Source of the DNA: Paralichthys olivaceus
Taxonomy: Eukaryota > Chordata > Actinopteri > Pleuronectiformes > Paralichthyidae
Assembly (NCBI RefSeq): GCF_024713975.1
Contig: NC_091112.1
Span: forward strand, 6,510,501-6,574,500
DNA: 64,000 bases
Direction: 5' to 3'
Position 1 is the first letter of the stretch. Every line of letters begins with the position of its first letter. The notes under the pieces were generated by a model that saw only the letters and a program-made list of their open reading frames with translations, was not told where the DNA came from and did not search any database. Below are positions 1-10,163 of this stretch, piece after piece. Position numbers and translations under genes: made by a program.

Positions 1-1950
1 TTTATTCTGTCAACTACACTGCAACACTTTTCCTTATTCGACAGAATTGCCACACTCTGTTGCAGATCATAAACTTTAAATGTGAAACTGTTGACGTTTT
101 CCTTTAGTTTACAGAAATTTAGTTTGCCAGCTACTGCGTATGTGCCTTTATCATCACAAATAAGGTTAGACTGAAAAAGATATTTGATTTATTTTGCTTC
201 TGCGAGGATGAGAAGATAATGAAAAAGTTTACACTACTTGCAATCATAAGGCAGAGAATGAATGTCAAAGGGTTTATGATGTGTTGAACAGAATTTTTTT
301 CCGCTGTGAGGAGTGTTTTTCCTTTTTTCTTTTTTTAGACTGAAGGGATCAAGAGAAAGTTTAATGAATCCTTTAATGAAACACATTTATGAAAGTTAAT
401 ATTTGAGACGTATGTTTGTCTTTGTGGGACAACAGTAAGGTTGTGTGTTTACTGACAATGTGGTCCATGATGTGCATGTTATTGATCCCTGGACAGATGT
501 ATTGTTAAATTTGGATGAATTTGGAGTCTTGTCCTCTTTTAGGAAGTCAGTGTTAATTTCAATAAAAATATTTCACCATTATGTTAATAGTGTCTGTTTT
601 TTAATTGAAAAAACATTATTAGTGGGGGGATAATCAAAGAAGATATTACACAATACATCGTCTGAGTGAGTTGTGTTTTAGTCCTGAAAGATTTACAATG
701 ATACTCAGCCGTGTGTGTCAGATAGAAAGTGAAAGTGACAGTATGACTGACAAGTATTTATTATCACAGCTATTATCATAGACTCATTAAAGAGCATCAG
801 AGTTCAGTTGTATAATCAGCACTCGCTGAACAGGCAATGCTACATTTTTTTTATACTGACCTCAATCCACAATGATGTCATCATGATGTCATTTTATACC
901 ATATGATACGATGGCTATAAGCTGTAGATTGTGTCTCTAATGTTATTGGTTGAAAAAATGTATGCACCATATGACTTTAGACAATAGTTTGCGCAGAATC
1001 TTGGAAAATGTGTTTTTCCGACCATATTTTTGTTGACCTTTGACCAATCAGCTCCAAACAGTTATCACCTGGAGATACCCTCTGAAGTAAAATTCTGACC
1101 AGGTTTAGTGAAAATCTGCCCATGCATTGTTGAGTCATTTTGTACATTCACACACAAACACTGGGGCGAAAAACAATACCTTGTTCACAGATATGCTAGC
1201 ATGCAAGGCAAATATTTACAACCAGACTAAATACACTGAACAGGAACTCACATTTTTACAGATACAAATCACTTCTAGCCTGTTGCCACACAGGAACAGG
1301 CCTGCGTGGCCGCTGGTCATTGACTTGAGTTGCAGGTGAAGGAGAATGTAAGCAGTGATTGAGAACAAGCAGTCTCTATGAACGTATGCAGAATTCTTGT
1401 CATTCTTCGACTACCTCGAACAAGTCACCATGTAGGCATCTCTGCATGTTTCTGTACTTTATTCTTTCCTCTTCTACGAGAGCATTTTCTCTCAATAACC
1501 TCAGCGTTCATGGCTGAGAACAGCAAACTAAACTACATTTAAAGTGCAAGTTGATCTCCAACTACAAAATATCAAGCAGACAATATTGAGAAAAGAAACG
1601 AGAGAAAGCGCTTACACTCACTTTTCCTCCTGAACGATGTAGCCTATATGACATAGTGTGTGTTCCTCCTGTTGTGTTATGTATAAACTAATTCCTGCTG
1701 AGGCACATGATTCTGTCTCTTGATTACAATGGCCTGACAAGGATGATATCACCAAATCCTTTGCTCTGTAAACACACTAAAAATGGGTTTTGTGCTACCA
1801 TCAGTACAAATTTGTCCTTTGCAGGACGAAGTGGCAGTTTTCTGATGTGTACCCTCAGGCTAGTGGAAATCAGGCAGATAAGGACAGTCTGCTGGATGAG
1901 GGAGAAGAGGGAAGGTCGAGTGTTTTCCGCTGATGTGAGCATCAGTATGA
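1..1950. other. AT-rich intergenic DNA, no gene seen
   Basis: I see no exon with good splice sites or a recognisable protein here. Open frames are short and AT-rich. A short stretch near 1030-1140, beginning with a tgacctttgacc motif, loosely resembles the dispersed repeat seen more clearly at 52,180 and 59,130. The region leads into the promoter of the first S100 gene. Confidence 0.5.
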
Positions 1951-1952
1951 AG

Positions 1953-2042
1953 CATATATATTCAGAGAGGTGATGTCAGAGTGGAGAGGACGAGGTTCTT
2001 GGGACCAGCTGTAACGCACCAGACAGTATCTCAACACAACAG
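1953..2042 (+). promoter_or_regulatory. Probable promoter and noncoding first exon of S100 gene 1
   Basis: A TATA-like CATATATATT lies at about 1953-1962. About 80 bases further on is a strong donor, ACACAACAG followed by GTGAGA, so a noncoding first exon would end at 2042. The next acceptor (TTTATCTCAG, ending at 2130) sits 13 bases before the start codon. A noncoding exon 1 is the usual S100 gene layout. The transcription start is inferred at about 1985 and was not seen directly. Confidence 0.5.
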
Positions 2043-2143
2043 GTGAGATCTCAGCGACCGGTTTACAACATATCTCAATATTTGACTTATTTCTTCTGTG
2101 AATGATGTTTCACTCCTTCGTTTATCTCAGGTCACGATCCACC

Positions 2144-3158
2144 ATGGAATCTGCCATCTGCACCCTGGTCACCCAGTTCAAGGAGTACGCTGGGAAGGAT
2201 GGATCCACCAGCACCCTGAGCAAAGACGAATTCCAGAACCTGCTGACCTCCCAGCTGCCCAACTACGCCAAGGTACGACGCTGAAGTAGATCTCAGAATA
2301 TCTTCCTGCTGATTTCTGTCGTCTTTTCTTCCTGATCACGGACAGACTAAAACAAACAGGTTTATTAAGCAACTTTAAGGTGACATCTCCAAACTGTTAT
2401 TCAGACATATTACTGAGGATAATTGCTTTTACATGTTACTGTACTGTTATCTGTCTTCAAGGGAAATGAATTAGCAGCTCATAGGAATAAGATGTATAAC
2501 TTTATGTGATAATATATAATCAGTGAATAACTTTTTATTAATTATAACACACCTAATGTCAGTGCCTCGTTTCTTAAATATTAGCATCTCCTCCATAAGT
2601 TGATGTTAATAATAGATTTACTTGATAACTGCTTGATTATTTACTGATAATCAAATTTGTCACCAGTTATTTCAAAAGTTGTGTAAAGTTTGATGTTAGA
2701 TTGCATCTGCATGAAAGCTGAGCACTGTTTATCCACACAAGTGCAAAATATGAATGTGTTATAATGGTTATTATAACATAGTAGGTTTATATATACAGAT
2801 ATACAGAATATGTACTAACAGGAGAAATACAATACAACAGATTCAATATGTTTATGAAGGATTTCATCATGAGGGAACTTTGTATTTTTATGTTTTTATC
2901 TTTCATCAGTTGTATTTGTTACTTCACTCAACCATTAGGTGGCAGGACAGTCTTCCAGAGGAGCTGATGCAGCAGCTCACTGTGAGATCTTACATTAATT
3001 CAAGTCTCTTTGATCACCCACAGAACTTCAGCAGCCCGGCAGCCGTCGAACAGCTCATGAGCTCGCTGGACGAAAACAACGACGGCGAGCTGACCTTCTC
3101 CGAGTTCTGGCAGCTGATTGGAAAACTGGCGAGCCAACAGGGCGGCTTTGGCCAGTAG
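2144..3158 (+). CDS. S100 calcium-binding protein, S100A13/A14/A16-like
   Basis: The protein is 87 aa from two coding exons, 2144-2272 and 3024-3158, joined in phase 0. It is a small EF-hand Ca2+ sensor of the S100 family, which normally works as a dimer that binds target proteins. Exon 1 (residues 1-43) holds helix I and the S100-type pseudo-EF loop (around GKDGSTSTLSKDEF). Exon 2 holds the canonical loop DENNDGELTFSE at residues 59-70. The helix after it, FWQLIGKLA, and the SQLPN motif before the hinge recall mammalian S100A13, A14 and A16 rather than S100A1. The exon break between the EF-hands is standard for the family. The ATG is the first after the acceptor and has a strong context (ACCATGG). 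The protein is slightly shorter than the usual 90-100 aa. The 3' end probably uses AATTAAA near 3277. The exact teleost S100 paralogue name is not certain. Confidence 0.85.
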
Positions 3159-3309
3159 AGCTTGGATTGTGCGACAACCAATCAACCCAATTGCAGCTGT
3201 CCAGCTTTAAATTAAAAGGCATTTGAATTCATTTATCTCATGTGTAACTCTTTAGTTAACCATTTGGGAGCATTGAATTAAAGGCTTCATTGTCTTGAAC
3301 CCGAGGCCA

Positions 3310-3887
3310 CCAACACTCCGTCTCCTGTCATTCATTCACCACACTGTATGATGTTAAGCCGCACAGTGAATTACAGCCTTGATTTCGAGGCCTGTAACCC
3401 TATATGTGTCACTGCTGTCACTGCTCCAGCATGCAGACAATATCCTGTTCCATAGAGGGTCATAATGCCTCTAGAAAGTTACCCATCCATGTATTAAAGT
3501 AGCAGTGATGCTAAAGCATGGCCTAGCTTGGCTGTAACAGAGATGAGTGAATCAAATGCATCCTGTCATGTTTGGGAGGACATCTCCTGTCTTGAAGTTA
3601 AATTGCACTTTGCTTGTTTCGCTGGTAATTCTCGGTGTTAGGTACTTTATATTAATGCTGATGTCTAGACAGAGTTATGTGTGCTGGCATGCTTCCCAGC
3701 TGTTTTATGGCCCATAGGCCTGTTTTAATTTTGCAAAGATAGAAAGAAAAAAGCGCGGCTAAGTGAGAGTGTGGATCTTTCAGCGAGATAAGAAAATGTG
3801 ACCTTTGTCTCCAAATTACACACGCTAAGGTGCCAGTGTGGGAGGAGTGATGATGGGCAAATAAGTCAGCAGCAGCAAAGGGAAAGA
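3310..3887. other. Intergenic DNA, no feature seen
   Basis: This lies between the 3' end of the first S100 gene and the tandem duplication. I see no coding or repeat signal that I can name. Confidence 0.4.
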
Positions 3888-4832
3888 CTAAATGAGCAGG
3901 GCACCCGTCGACTGGGCGCTGTGTGTATATCTGTGGCATCCACTGTAGTTTCTGTGGCTTCTCGGTAAGGCCTCGTAGTCAGGAGCGCTCCCAGAGCCTA
4001 GAGCCTTCTCATCCATCCATAGGAAGAAACAATGAGATGTTATCTGTGCTGAGGCCTAAAAACAATACAAAGTTCTTGAAAGCACTGTTGAGAATCTGGC
4101 AAGGCTGCTTTAGGTCTTGCACCACGTTTTACCACCCAAACTGGCTCTCCAGCGAAGAGTCTTTTTATTTTCACATTTCCAAAGGGACCTTTGGGAAGGG
4201 ATCATGGCCACAAACTAATTTATGATTGAAAAATATGGTTTTGTTCATGTTTAGAAGTTATGGCATAAAAAGGGGGGTGTTTCAAATGTTGGTCCTTCAC
4301 ACTTGTGACATAAAAGAAGAAGCACCCCCTCCATAAACAGGATTGTAAGAGTCTGATAACTAAATGAGCAGGGCACCCATCTCTTGGGTGCTGTGTGTTT
4401 ATCAGTGGCACCTAGAGTCTGTGGCTATAGGGAAGGCCTCTTAGTCAGCAAGTCAGGGGGCTTATATAAGTCATCCATCCTAGAAAGAACCAGTGAGCTG
4501 GTATCTGTGCAGGGATCTAAAAACAAAGTTCTTGAAAGCACTGTAAGGAATCTGGCAAGGCTGTTTGAGGTCTTGAACCACTTTTGACACCCACACTGGG
4601 TCTCCGGTGAAGAGTCCTTTTATTCTCACATTTCCAAAGTGTCCTGTGGGACGAGTTAATCACTAAAGTGACCCTTCAGCTGTCATCTGTGGTTGAAAAT
4701 GTGGTTTTGTTCATGTTGGGAAGTTTTGGTGCAAAAGAATTTGGTATTTCAAATGTGTGTCCCTGAAACTTGTCATGACATAAAAAACAGACACCACCTC
4801 CATAGACAGGATAGTAACTCTGTGTGATATCT
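3888..4832. repeat. Tandem duplication, about 472 bp, two diverged copies
   Basis: Copy A (3888-4359) and copy B (4360 to about 4832) both start with CTAAATGAGCAGGGCACCC. They share long blocks in the same order: a GTTCTTGAAAGCACTGT block, a TCTGGCAAGGCTG block, the TTTCACATTTCCAAAG/TCTCACATTTCCAAAG block, and a closing GGTTTTGTTCATGTT ... CTCCATA(A/G)ACAGGAT block. Small indels and substitutions separate the copies, so the event is not recent. I see no terminal repeats or protein remnants, so this looks like a simple local duplication. Confidence 0.8.
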
Positions 4833-5099
4833 TCAGCCGTAAAATGTTTGTTTCTCTGCTTTTAATATGTGAAATATTTTTGAGAGAGACTGAGATTTTG
4901 TGCAGATGAAGTAATCCCACCCGCCCCGTCTCCTTGTCCCTGCAGATGACGCCGCTCCAAAGCCACAAGCCTGGCGAGCAGGCGTGAAACTGCGCAAATC
5001 ACGCATGACGTGCCACAGCTGGCCACACGAGCCAAAGACAATTCCAGTTTGAAACAAAAACGAGTTAAATCATTTTTTGATCACACTTTCTCTGCGTTT

Positions 5100-5364
5100 T
5101 GGCTGAGCGTAAAAGCCCCGCGCTCCTCCACATTCCCAGCTCTGCCTCTCACTCACTCGCTCTTCCAGGTACACGCCCTTTGACTTGTCAGGGGGAAAAG
5201 TTTTAAGGAAAGAAAAAAAAAGCCAAATCACGGAAGAGATTCTGTAGTCCTACTAGTTTGGCAAGTTCCCTGCGCGCAAAGCAGCGTTAGAAAGGCAGAG
5301 AAGAGGGAAGAAACTCCAAACTGTGCGCATTTATTTCAACTTGTCCCCCTCAGACGACTTTACG
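5100..5364 (+). promoter_or_regulatory. Probable promoter and noncoding first exon of the tailed S100 gene
   Basis: This GC-rich, CpG-containing stretch follows AT-rich DNA. A TATA-like GCGTAAAAGCCCC lies at about 5108. Two donor candidates follow: TCTTCCAG then GTACAC after 5168, and GACTTTACG then GTGAGT after 5364. Either would end a noncoding first exon spliced to the acceptor at 8294, giving an intron of about 3 kb. This is inferred from composition and donor strength. Confidence 0.4.
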
Positions 5365-7609
5365 GTGAGTTGAATGCGTCTTTTCTGGATTTCTTTTTCT
5401 TATGTTTCTCCTCCGCTGGGTTTGCTCGTGGGGTGTTTTGCCACGTTTCGGTGGAGGCGGCTTTGCAAAGAGCCATCCCATGAAACTTGGTGTGGCTGCG
5501 GCACGGTTTCACTGTGGCTGGGCTCACGTTGCACTTTTGTAAAAAAGTACAAGATGATAGTTTTAGGGGGATTTTGTGCATTACACGCATTGATCCACCC
5601 TGTGTTTGATCAACATATGCTCCCTCTCTGTGCCTCTCGGAAAGATATTTGATATTTTAATGTAGATCCGTTGTCAAGTTCCCGATCAAATGTGAGCAGC
5701 TTATCAAAAATTGAAGTGACTGCACTGGAGATGACAGAATGAGCTAACAAAGTCTTTCCAGTTGGCATCCGGGCCGCGCGTAAAAGCCACATTTGCGCAA
5801 AAATGAACCTTTTGCGCACATTATGCTTTTTATTAAGGGGCCCACCACAGTGACAGCTTGGCTCCACGAGTGGGTGGATTTATTTATTTATTTTCACAAC
5901 AGTGTCACTTGTGTCAGCTTTCTTTCAATGCTGCCTTTCAATATTTATCTACGCGTCCTGGCACACCTTGTTGATAGGGTTGCGCACGCGTCTCAGCCAG
6001 AGTCCAGTTGTCTGATGCAGCCACCCCGCTCGTCTGCTCAACGCAATTTACAGCCACAACCTAACTTGTTCCTCTGTTAATATTTCATGACACACGAGCG
6101 GTAGTATTGTCATTACTCTGCGCACGTACCGTATCACATTCGCCCATTTGGAAACGGAACACTCAATCTTCTTCGGGCTCTGGAGGGAAACGGGAAACCT
6201 CTGGTTGTAGGCCTGTATATTTAATTATTTGCCCAGGGTGTTTTTTGGGGGAGGGGGGCCTTTAAGACAAATACCGGTGATTAGTTCGTCTCTTGAGTGG
6301 GATAGGACGAAGCTCTGACGTGGTAACGCATATCTTGAACACATTTGTTGAAATTAGGACACATGCCTTGGCTCCTAACCGGCACATTGAGGCAGCTGAG
6401 GGAGTGAATAATGGATGTGAATGTGGACAGAAACATCTTTGCTGGGTGTTTTTTGTCAGGACGCACAGAGAGCCGTTAAGGCACCTGGTAGGCTTCTGCT
6501 TCTGCAGAGGGTGTGTCACTGGCAGAAAGAAGTGAAGAAGTCCCCTAAAGTTCCTGCAAACTGTGTCTATAACATAATCTATCTACAGACATGATCCAGG
6601 GATGGACATTTAATATAAAATGTGCCAAATTTATCAGTTTTATACTCAAAACATTAGTGTTCAGTATTCAGCTGCATTGAGAATCAGATGAGATTTGCTT
6701 ACTCATCTACTTGCAAACTTGTCGTTTGTATAATGTTAACGTGGGGTCAGACAGTTAGAGCTCGGTAAGTCACGTTGCAAAATCTGAAAGGGGTCGAGTG
6801 AAATTGTAGATGTTAATGGCTCCATATACGCCACACCTTTCAGCGCTCCCTGTGACTCGTATTATAATGAGACTAGCAGGCACATGCGCTCGCCTCTGTG
6901 TGCTCCTGGTGACTGCTCGAGTGTGACATGCACTCCCGCAGCGGAGATATTAATTTGCAGTTTACAAATGACCATTTAGGTTGTTTGTTGTCTGTCTCTG
7001 TGTGCTCTGCTGAAGCTGACAGACGAGTACGGTCAGCTTTAACATATCGTGTCCTTGCTCGGTGTTAGCCTGTAAATTCCTGTCTAAGTAAGCCTCACAG
7101 ACAGAAATGAATGGAATTCCTGCAAAGTTGTGTCACCCCTGGCATGTTCTGCCGTTGGTAGATTATCTATACATCTGTCGAAACCCAAATTTCTGATTGT
7201 ATCTCTATATCTAAGTCAGGTAACGTCTAAGTTCACTTTTAAATATCTGCCTGTTAACAGCTGCTGATGTGTAATCCATACCAGGTCCTGATTGTTTAAT
7301 ACATTAGGTTGTGTATTTGTGCAAAACAGTGTGAAGGAGGTTTGAGGAAAAGAAAAGGCCAGCAGAGTGAAAACATGGATGAGATAGCCAATGAGAGTGC
7401 CACTGAAAGAGAGAGGCAGGTACAGCTGGCAAGAGAGGGAGAGAGACAAAGAAAGACGGAGAGAGAGAGCGGAACAGACAGGGACTAGGTAATCCCTCAG
7501 GTAATCTGAAGCCCAGTCCCCTTGGTTACTTCACTAGATCAGATGACCTATCAAAGATCAGAACTTCCATTGTGCATCAGAACCTGTCTCTCAGTCAGAC
7601 TCCCTCGCT
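5365..7609. other. Probable first intron of the tailed S100 gene
   Basis: No exon is supported here. The part from 5760 to 6200 keeps some CpG (GCGCA motifs), as expected downstream of a CpG-rich promoter. A purine-rich GAGAGA stretch lies at about 7405-7475. Confidence 0.35.
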
Positions 7610-8250
7610 CCCTCTCCATGTATCTTACCTCACCATCACGCTGTCAGCGCCGCTCTGGACTTAACACCTGAAACGTGGGGATATCCTCTGTTTCATTTTC
7701 CACTAGATGTGTCCATCGCCTGAATGTGGTTTATATGGCACGCACCAGCAGTCAACTGACTCTATCTATCTATCTATCTACCTTCCTACCTACCTATCCT
7801 TTATCCTCCTACCTACCTACCTACCTACCTACCTACCTACCTACCTACCTATCCTTTATCCTCCTACCTACCTACTTATCTGCCTATCCACTTATCTACC
7901 TATCCTTTATCCTACTACCTATCTACTGCCCTCTCCATGTATCTCACGTCACCATCACGCTGTCATCGCCGCTCTGAACTTAACACCTGAAACAGGAAAA
8001 GGGTTTGTGGGGACAGTAGGAGAACATCTGTTTCATTCACTAGATGTGTCCATTGTGTGGTTTATACTGTTTATACTATCTATCTATCTATCCACCCATC
8101 CATCCATCTATCTAAACTACTGACTTACCTACATACCTTCTTACCTTTTTACCCACCTTTTATCTAAATACCTACCAAACTATCAAACCAACCTACCTTT
8201 GTACATAACTATCTAACTACCTTCCTGCGTAACTATCTATCTATCTATCT
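7610..8250. repeat. 319-bp tandem duplication with CTAC/CTAT tetranucleotide repeats
   Basis: CCCTCTCCATGTATCT occurs at 7610 and again at 7929. Both copies continue with a CACCATCACGCTGTCA block, an AACTTAACACCTGAAAC block and a CACTAGATGTGTCCAT block. Each copy then runs into imperfect CTAC, CTAT and CCTA tetranucleotide repeats (about 7766-7927 and 8078-8250). The duplicated unit therefore has a period of 319 bp and includes the microsatellite. It lies just before the coding part of the tailed S100 gene. Confidence 0.8.
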
Positions 8251-8303
8251 TTATGTTTATACATGTATATCTCATATCAGTGTCTTCCCCACAGAGAGGA
8301 GTC

Positions 8304-9231
8304 ATGGAGGCTGCTGTTCAGACCCTGGTGAAGGTCTTCCTGAAGTCAACCAAGGGAAAGGAGAGTCTAGGGAAGAAAGAATTCCAGGGCCTCGTCAAGT
8401 CCCAGCTCGGCAACATCCTGTCGGTTAGGAAATCTCCATTCAACTATTCTGAAACGTTACCACTTACATTATGTAACAGCCGCACAGAAAAGCACTAGCA
8501 CAGTATTCTTGACATCATCAGAGGAAAGCCTGAGCCTTTTTAACATGAGCATCGATAGATGATAGAGAGTCATTCATCAAAATTGTATTGTGATTTCACC
8601 AGTGAGCGTCCAGATAGAATTACCCATCATCATGCTTGGTTGTCTCATGGTTGTTGTTCCCACTACCCAGGACGCAGGGAGCAAGGATAAGGTCAACAAC
8701 ATGGGTCAGGACCTGGATGCAAACCAGGACGGCAAGGTCGGCTTTGAGGAGTACATGAAGCTGGTCGGCTACCTGGCGGTCTCGCTCAGTGAGCAGCGTG
8801 TCCTCGCTCAAGAGGAACCAGCCCAAAATGCTGCTTCCGGACAGGTAGCACAAAGCGCCCCCGAAGAAGAGGAGGCGACCCCAGAGGCTAAGCCTGAAGC
8901 AAATGAAGAGGCAAAGGCAGACGCAGCTGCCGAAGTGAAGGTAGAAGCAAATGCAGATGCAAACCTAGAAGTAAAGGTAGAAGTAAAAGAAGAGGGAGAG
9001 ACGCAGCCTGAGGTCGCAAAGGAGGAGCCAGCAGCGGCAGCAGTGGTGGCAGCAGCAGTGACAGAAGCAGCAGAGGCTCCGGCCGCAGAGGTGGCAGCAG
9101 CGGCTGTGGAGGTGGTGGTAAAAGAAGAGGAGAAGGTGGAGGAAACGGTGAAGGTGGAGGAGGTTGTAGAAAAGATGGCTGCAGCTGTAGAGGAGGAAGT
9201 GGAGAAGAAGACAGAGGAGGCAACCTCATAG
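8304..9231 (+). CDS. S100-domain protein with long Glu/Ala-rich C-terminal tail
   Basis: The protein is 226 aa from exons 8304-8423 (40 aa) and 8671-9231 (186 aa), joined in phase 0. The acceptor CCCCACAG at 8294 precedes the ATG. Residues 1-84 form an S100 unit: helix I with a pseudo-EF region (KSTKGKESLGKKEF), a hinge, the canonical EF loop DANQDGKVGFEE at 56-67, and helix IV (YMKLVGYLAVSLSEQ). From about residue 85 the frame runs on for roughly 140 residues of Glu, Ala, Val, Lys and Pro. It includes a hydrophobic Ala/Val stretch (about residues 150-175) and charged Glu/Lys/Val segments that could form helices. S100 proteins are normally 90-115 aa, so the tail is exceptional for the family. 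Ca2+ binding at EF2 is expected. The tail's role is unknown: it could bind cations or proteins, or be a linker. An AATAAA at 10,260 is one candidate polyadenylation signal. The teleost paralogue name is uncertain. Confidence 0.85.
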
Positions 9232-9778
9232 GGGACAATCCACAACAAAAAACACACCACACACATACACAAAACATAGCATTAACGTTGCCAAAAATAA
9301 GTTTATAAGCCACTAAAGATTTTTTTTTCAAAACTCACAACTTTGAAATACAAAACACTACCAACCCAACTCTGAAGAAACCCCTTATACATGATAAATA
9401 ACACATGTAGATGAAATAGTAGAATTATTGCTTTATATTCCTAGTTACCACTATGTTCATATGTACAGCATGTGCATCCCACTATATTAAAGCACATTTA
9501 CCTCATCATGACAATATACTATGAGTGCATGCAGACGTACATGATCTTGTGCATGCCAGATCCCTGTGAAAACTTTACTGAAAGTATGAATTTCCCTGCA
9601 CACGAGACCAATGTGTTGCCTGCATGTGAACACACCTCTGCAGACAGAGGCTCGGTTTAGATCATCTCCTCACTATTGAATCTTCTTCCACAGTTGTGTC
9701 ATGCAGCCCTACATCACTTACTGTTCAGTCCTCCAGGTATAATATCACAAGTATACATCTTGCTAGGTACTAATGGCT
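9232..9778. other. 3' flank or UTR of the tailed S100 gene
   Basis: This is AT-rich noncoding sequence directly after the stop codon, part of it probably 3'UTR. I see no second gene. Confidence 0.4.
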
Positions 9779-10163
9779 TAAAGAAATAGTTAGACATTTT
9801 TGGGAATGGTGCTTATTAGCTTTCTAGCCCAGGCTATAGCTACAGCTAGCAGCCGGTTAGCTAAGCCTAGCATACAGGCTGGAAACAGAGCTACGGAATA
9901 GCCTATTTGTGTTTAATTTTGGTTTTTGTTTGATTTACCTCAACAAGATATTGTGAGCTCCACAGCTGCTGGAGGGCACATTTTGTTTCCTTCAGACAGA
10001 GGCGAGCAAGCTTTTGCCCCATTTCCAGTTTGTATGCTAAGCTAAGCTAACTAGCTACTGAGTATAGTTTCATTTTTACTGGACAGATATGAGTGCGAGG
10101 TATCAATCTTCTTGTCTGACTCTGGGCAAGAATGCTAACCCCAAAATCTTAAACTATTCTAAT
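9779..10163. mobile_element. MITE-like element with terminal inverted repeats and TAGC-rich core
   Basis: The left end TTAAAGAAATAGTTAGACAT is matched in inverted form by the right end (reverse complement TTAGAATAGTTTAAGATTTT). The interior carries GGCTATAGCTACAGCTAGC, a GGCTGGAAACAG block, then GCTAAGCTAAGCTAAC and TATCAATCTTCTTGTCTGAC. I recognise this layout as a common short dispersed element of percomorph genomes. It has no coding capacity, is about 385 bp long, and both ends are still recognisable, so it appears full length. Confidence 0.65.

Noticed and set aside
8808-9331. Long minus-strand open frames (Ser/Ala/Thr-rich and Leu/Pro-rich) opposite the S100 tail
   Set aside because: They are the complement of low-complexity GAG/GCA codons, which rarely give stops on the other strand. 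No splice sites or recognisable protein support them.
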